Shown here: positions 60,801 through 64,000 of the stretch, in pieces | How positions within the stretch are numbered: position 1 is the stretch's first letter | Layout of the letters: each line of letters starts with the position of its first letter | NCBI GenBank assembly: GCA_947072905.1 | Contig: CAMTKF010000005.1 | Span: 1-64,000 of the forward strand | Source of the DNA: an uncultured Bacteroidales bacterium | GTDB taxonomy: Bacteria; Bacteroidota; Bacteroidia; Bacteroidales; Muribaculaceae | Reading direction: 5' to 3' | Length of the DNA: 64,000 nt | The notes under the pieces: generated by a model | Databases searched by the model: none | Seen by the model: the letters and a program-made list of their open reading frames with translations, nothing else | Told to the model about the DNA's origin: nothing | Position numbers and translations under genes: made by a program

Positions 60801-61238
60801 ATGACTATTGAAGAAAAACAGCATGAGATCATAGAGGAATTCGCCGATATCGAAGATTGGCTCGACCGATATGCCCAGATCATCGACCTCGGCAACGAAC
60901 TTCCTCCCATCGACGAGAGCCTGAAGACTCCGAGCCAACTCATCGAAGGCTGCCAGAGCCGGGTATGGCTCGACGCATCGCTCGACGACAAGGGCAAAGT
61001 GCATTTCACGGCCGACTCCGACGCCATCATCGTCAAGGGCATCATCTCGCTGCTCATCAGTGTTCTCAACAACCACACACCGCAGGAAATACTCGATGCA
61101 GACCTCCATTTCATCAACGACATAGGCCTTGGCGAACACCTCTCGCCCACCCGCTCAAACGGCCTGCTGGCAATGGTGAAGCAAATGCGTCTGTATGCCC
61201 TGGCATTCAAAGCCAAACAGGAATCACAAGAAAACTAA
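60801..61238 (+). CDS. sufE: SufE-family sulfur acceptor
   Basis: 145 residues from ATG 60801. SufE fold with the acceptor Cys in LIEGCQSRVWL (about residue 52) and the C-terminal SNGLLAMVKQMR. Takes persulfide from a cysteine desulfurase (SufS, not in this window) for Fe-S assembly. Eight bp after the peptidase gene. Confidence 0.93.
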   Translation: MTIEEKQHEIIEEFADIEDWLDRYAQIIDLGNELPPIDESLKTPSQLIEGCQSRVWLDASLDDKGKVHFTADSDAIIVKGIISLLISVLNNHTPQEILDADLHFINDIGLGEHLSPTRSNGLLAMVKQMRLYALAFKAKQESQEN

Positions 61239-61261
61239 TACTAACCCTTAAATAATTCACC

Positions 61262-63058
61262 ATGTTTAAAAATCAACCCAGTGGGCTGTATGTCCTTTCG
61301 CTTGCCAATACCGGCGAACGCTTCGGATACTACACCATGCTCGCAATCTTCCTGTTCTATCTACAGGCAAAATTCGGACTGGATGCAACCTGGACCGGTC
61401 AAATTTTCTCAATCTTCCTGGCGCTGGTGTACTTCATGCCGCTGGTAGGCGGCTGGCTCGCCGACAAGTGGAGCTTCTCCAAGTGCGTTATCACCGGTAT
61501 CTGTATCATGTTTGTGGGCTATGCACTCATGTCAGCCCCCACACCCGTGCGTTCAGACACATCGCTCTACATTCTCTTTGCCGCCCTGCTGCTCATCTCG
61601 GTGGGTACGGGTCTGTTCAAGGGCAACCTTCAGGTAATGGTAGGCGACCTGTACAACAACTCGCGCTACGGCGACCGTCGCGACGCTGCATTCTCCATCT
61701 TCTATATGGCCATCAACCTTGGTTCGATGTTCGCGCCCATGGCTGCTGTAGGCCTTAAGAACCTCGCCCTCACCAACAAGGGCTTCCTCAGCACCGATCC
61801 CATGGCGGCTACAGTGTGCAACTGGTGTCTGGATACAAACAGCTTCGCCAATATGCCCACCGATCCCGAGAAAATCAAGACAATGACTGAATTCGCCACC
61901 AAAAACGGCATGGAAGCCGGCGGCGACCTCGCAGCATTCCTCACCCAATATCTCGAAAACTTCGCAGCCAACTGCACATTCGCAGCCGACTCGCTCTACA
62001 ACTTCGCCGAATCATACATATCGGCATTCGCCACCGGTTGCTCTTATGCCTTTGCCCTGGCTTGTGTATCGCTCATCGTCAGCATACTCATCTACACTCT
62101 GGGTCGCAAGACCTACGCCCACATCATCGTAGACAAGAAGAACGCCGCCCAGGCCAAAGCCACTCAGCAGAATGTGCGCGAGCTCACTCCCGCACAGACC
62201 AAGCAGCGCGTAGTTGCCCTACTGCTCGTGTTTGCTGTGGTTATCTTCTTCTGGATGGTATTCCATCAGAACGGCCAGACCCTGACTGAATTTGCCAAGA
62301 GCTGCACATCGCCCGATGCCACCGGCTGGACCCGTATCGGCTTCAACATCTGGGCACTCGTATCTGTAGCAGCCGGCGTATACGCACTCTTCGCCCTGTT
62401 CCAGAGCACCACAGCCCGCGCACGCGGCATCGCAGCCCTGGTACTCGTGGCCGTTGCAGTTATCATCGGATTCATCTACAAGTCTACTCCCGAAACCGTA
62501 ACCGGTGTTGACCCCGCACTCTACCAGCAGTTCAATCCCTTCTACGTAGTGGCTCTCACACCGTTCTCCATGGCCTTGTTTGCATGGCTGGGCAAGAAGG
62601 GCAAAGAACCCTCAGCTCCCCGCAAGATAGGCTACGGTATGGTAATGGCCGGATGCGCATACGGCGTTATGGTAGTGGCATCGCTCAACCTCGTGGGCAC
62701 CAACGGTGCCGTATCGGCCAACTGGCTCATCTCCACCTACCTGCTTCTCACATTCGCCGAGCTGCTGCTCTCACCCATGGGCATCTCTTTTGTATCTAAG
62801 GTTGCTCCTCCCAAGCTCAAGGGTTCAATGATGGGCGGATGGTTTGCAGCCACTGCCGTAGGTAACTACCTCGTATCAATTCCCATGCTTCTGTGGGGCA
62901 AGATTCCGGTAGCCGTTATCTGGGGTATCCTCATCGTCATCTGTCTTATCTCGGCCGCATTCATCTTCTCTATCATGAAGAAGCTTGAAGCCGCTACTGC
63001 AGATACTCCCGCCGACGAGCCCGAATCTATCGAAACTGTCGAAGACGACGCTATCTAA
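61262..63058 (+). CDS. POT-family peptide MFS transporter
   Basis: 598 residues. Signature NTGERFGYYTMLAIF (ExxERFxYY-like) in helix 1, the ERFGYY segment, and FWMVFHQNGQTLTEF in helix 7. At least twelve helices, with a long loop around residues 170-245 (the Bacteroidetes form has a large extra domain between helices 6 and 7). Imports di- and tripeptides with protons. Terminator hairpin behind. Confidence 0.92.
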   Translation: MFKNQPSGLYVLSLANTGERFGYYTMLAIFLFYLQAKFGLDATWTGQIFSIFLALVYFMPLVGGWLADKWSFSKCVITGICIMFVGYALMSAPTPVRSDTSLYILFAALLLISVGTGLFKGNLQVMVGDLYNNSRYGDRRDAAFSIFYMAINLGSMFAPMAAVGLKNLALTNKGFLSTDPMAATVCNWCLDTNSFANMPTDPEKIKTMTEFATKNGMEAGGDLAAFLTQYLENFAANCTFAADSLYNFAESYISAFATGCSYAFALACVSLIVSILIYTLGRKTYAHIIVDKKNAAQAKATQQNVRELTPAQTKQRVVALLLVFAVVIFFWMVFHQNGQTLTEFAKSCTSPDATGWTRIGFNIWALVSVAAGVYALFALFQSTTARARGIAALVLVAVAVIIGFIYKSTPETVTGVDPALYQQFNPFYVVALTPFSMALFAWLGKKGKEPSAPRKIGYGMVMAGCAYGVMVVASLNLVGTNGAVSANWLISTYLLLTFAELLLSPMGISFVSKVAPPKLKGSMMGGWFAATAVGNYLVSIPMLLWGKIPVAVIWGILIVICLISAAFIFSIMKKLEAATADTPADEPESIETVEDDAI

Positions 63059-63082
63059 TAAATTCCTTTTTAACTCTTAATA

Positions 63083-63120
63083 CCACCTATTGCCCCACGA
63101 AAGGGGCAATAGGTGGCTTT
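63083..63120 (+). terminator. Strong hairpin between peptide transporter and mutS
   Basis: CCACCTATTGCCCC (63083-63096) and GGGGCAATAGGTGG (63103-63116) form a perfect 14-bp stem with a six-base loop (ACGAAA), followed by CTTT. The mutS ATG is only 12 bp further on, so if mutS is read from upstream the hairpin also attenuates it. Confidence 0.8.
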
Positions 63121-63128
63121 AGCAAACC

Positions 63129-64000
63129 ATGGCCAAGAAAATTGTAGAAACACCCCTTATGAAACAGTACATCGAGATGAAGAAAAAGCATCCCGATGCC
63201 ATTCTCCTTTTCCGCGTGGGCGACTTTTACGAAACATTCTCCGACGATGCCATCACGTCCTCGGAAATTCTTGGCATAACCCTTACCAAACGAGCCAACG
63301 GCACCGCTGCCAGCGTTGAGCTCGCAGGTTTTCCTCATCACGCACTCGACACCTATCTGCCCAAGCTCGTAAGAGCCGGCAAGAGGGTGGCGATATGCGA
63401 GCAGCTCGAGGACCCGAAGACCGTGAAGGGGCTTGTAAAACGCGGCATTACCGAACTGGTGACTCCCGGCGTGGCCCTGACCGACACTGTACTCTCGCAC
63501 CGCGAGAACAACTTTCTGGCAGCTCTCAACTTCGGCAAGGACAAGATAGGCGTGGCTTTCCTCGACATATCCACCGGCGAATTTCTGGCCACCGAGGGCA
63601 CTCCCGACTATGTTGACAAGATCATAGCCAACATGGCGCCCAAGGAGGTGCTGATAATGCGCGGACTCAAGCAGAAAGCCACCGAAGCCCTTACCGACAA
63701 ATACCTGCTGTTTGAACTCGACGACTGGATTTTCACCATCGACTCGGCCGACGAACGCCTGCGCTCGCAATTCGGCACCGCATCGCTCAAGGGCTTCGGC
63801 CTGCACGGCATGGACAATGCCATCATAGCCGCCGGTGTAATACTGCACTATCTCGACATCACCCAGCACACACGCCTGAGCCACATCACAGCCATATCAC
63901 GCATTGAGGAAGACCGCTACGTGAGGCTCGACCGCTTCACCGTGCGCAATCTCGAACTGATCAACTCGCTCGACGAGGGAGGCAAAAGCCTGTTGAGTGT
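63129..64000 (+). CDS. mutS: DNA mismatch repair protein MutS (5' part, cut by the window edge)
   Basis: 290 residues visible. [20 protein letters not shown], then the mismatch-recognition domain I with [10 protein letters not shown] (the Phe-x-Glu loop equivalent, YETF) and [17 protein letters not shown], and domain II (about 120-290). Recognises mismatches and starts repair with MutL. The frame is open to the last base; the ATPase domain lies beyond the window. Confidence 0.95.
   Translation, partial: MAKKIVETPLMKQYIEMKKKHPDAILLFRVGDFYETFSDDAITSSEILGITLTKRANGTAASVELAGFPHHALDTYLPKLVRAGKRVAICEQLEDPKTVKGLVKRGITELVTPGVALTDTVLSHRENNFLAALNFGKDKIGVAFLDISTGEFLATEGTPDYVDKIIANMAPKEVLIMRGLKQKATEALTDKYLLFELDDWIFTIDSADERLRSQFGTASLKGFGLHGMDNAIIAAGVILHYLDITQHTRLSHITAISRIEEDRYVRLDRFTVRNLELINSLDEGGKSLLS

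Noticed and set aside
1..64000. CRISPR array
   Set aside because: No regular direct repeats with unique spacers and no cas genes seen; the only direct repeats are those listed.

Overview
The window reads as a Bacteroidales chromosome, most likely a gut Muribaculaceae-type genome (family level is inference). The support is: SusC/SusD/SusE outer-membrane sets, families typical of Bacteroidetes (DUF4494, DUF3316, DUF4836-like, PspC/PadR), few visible Shine-Dalgarno sequences, and promoters of the Bacteroidetes form with a -7 box TAnnTTTG upstream of most transcription units.

Region 1 (1-15.6 kb) is the right-hand part of a prophage. It carries tail and structural genes, a tail-fibre-like gene, a lysis cassette (small membrane protein, two-domain amidase endolysin, and a protein with the layout of a unimolecular spanin), a 1.9 kb GC-rich non-coding stretch full of hairpins, the tape measure gene, a tail protein, and an outward-read tyrosine integrase. 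Beyond the integrase lies a 55-nt 3' fragment of a tRNA-Ser with its terminator, the probable attachment core. The phage operon has been invaded at least twice. One insertion is an AT-rich lipoprotein gene set between two 122-bp direct repeats, so that loss by recombination would restore the phage gene. The other is an inverted S23/Avd-type four-helix-bundle gene, tied to a dispersed CCAATTCCC repeat that also occurs inside coding sequences. Three promoters of this region share a variant -33 box (GTCTTTTC).

Region 2 (15.8-29.5 kb) is core chromosome: an iron-sulfur membrane protein, polA, ispF, a DUF1846 gene, an OmpA-family protein, a class I aminotransferase and a lipoprotein/ABC-transporter operon. 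An AT-richer two-gene unit (AAA ATPase plus TOPRIM-like partner, start and stop overlapping) sits between ispF and the DUF1846 gene and has the form of an anti-phage defence pair.

Region 3 (29.6-37.6 kb) is a glycan-binding and uptake locus, susC-susD-susE-susF-like, with a 240-nt structured leader and no glycoside hydrolase or regulator beside it.

Region 4 (37.6-54 kb) is housekeeping: topoisomerase IV A, a DUF3316 and an S41 protease gene, the glyS-lemA-FKBP operon, an esterase, ychF, a 53-residue protein, PspC/PadR, DUF4494-YggS, a sugar MFS transporter and transketolase.

Region 5 (54-57.6 kb) is an AT-rich island beside tRNA-Leu(CAA). It encodes an outer-membrane protein and a restriction-modification pair whose nuclease matches EcoRV family features closely, including the GSGNT recognition loop, so GATATC specificity is predicted.

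Region 6 (57.6-64 kb) runs rlmN, pdxA, an M28 peptidase, sufE, a POT peptide transporter and the start of mutS, cut by the window edge.
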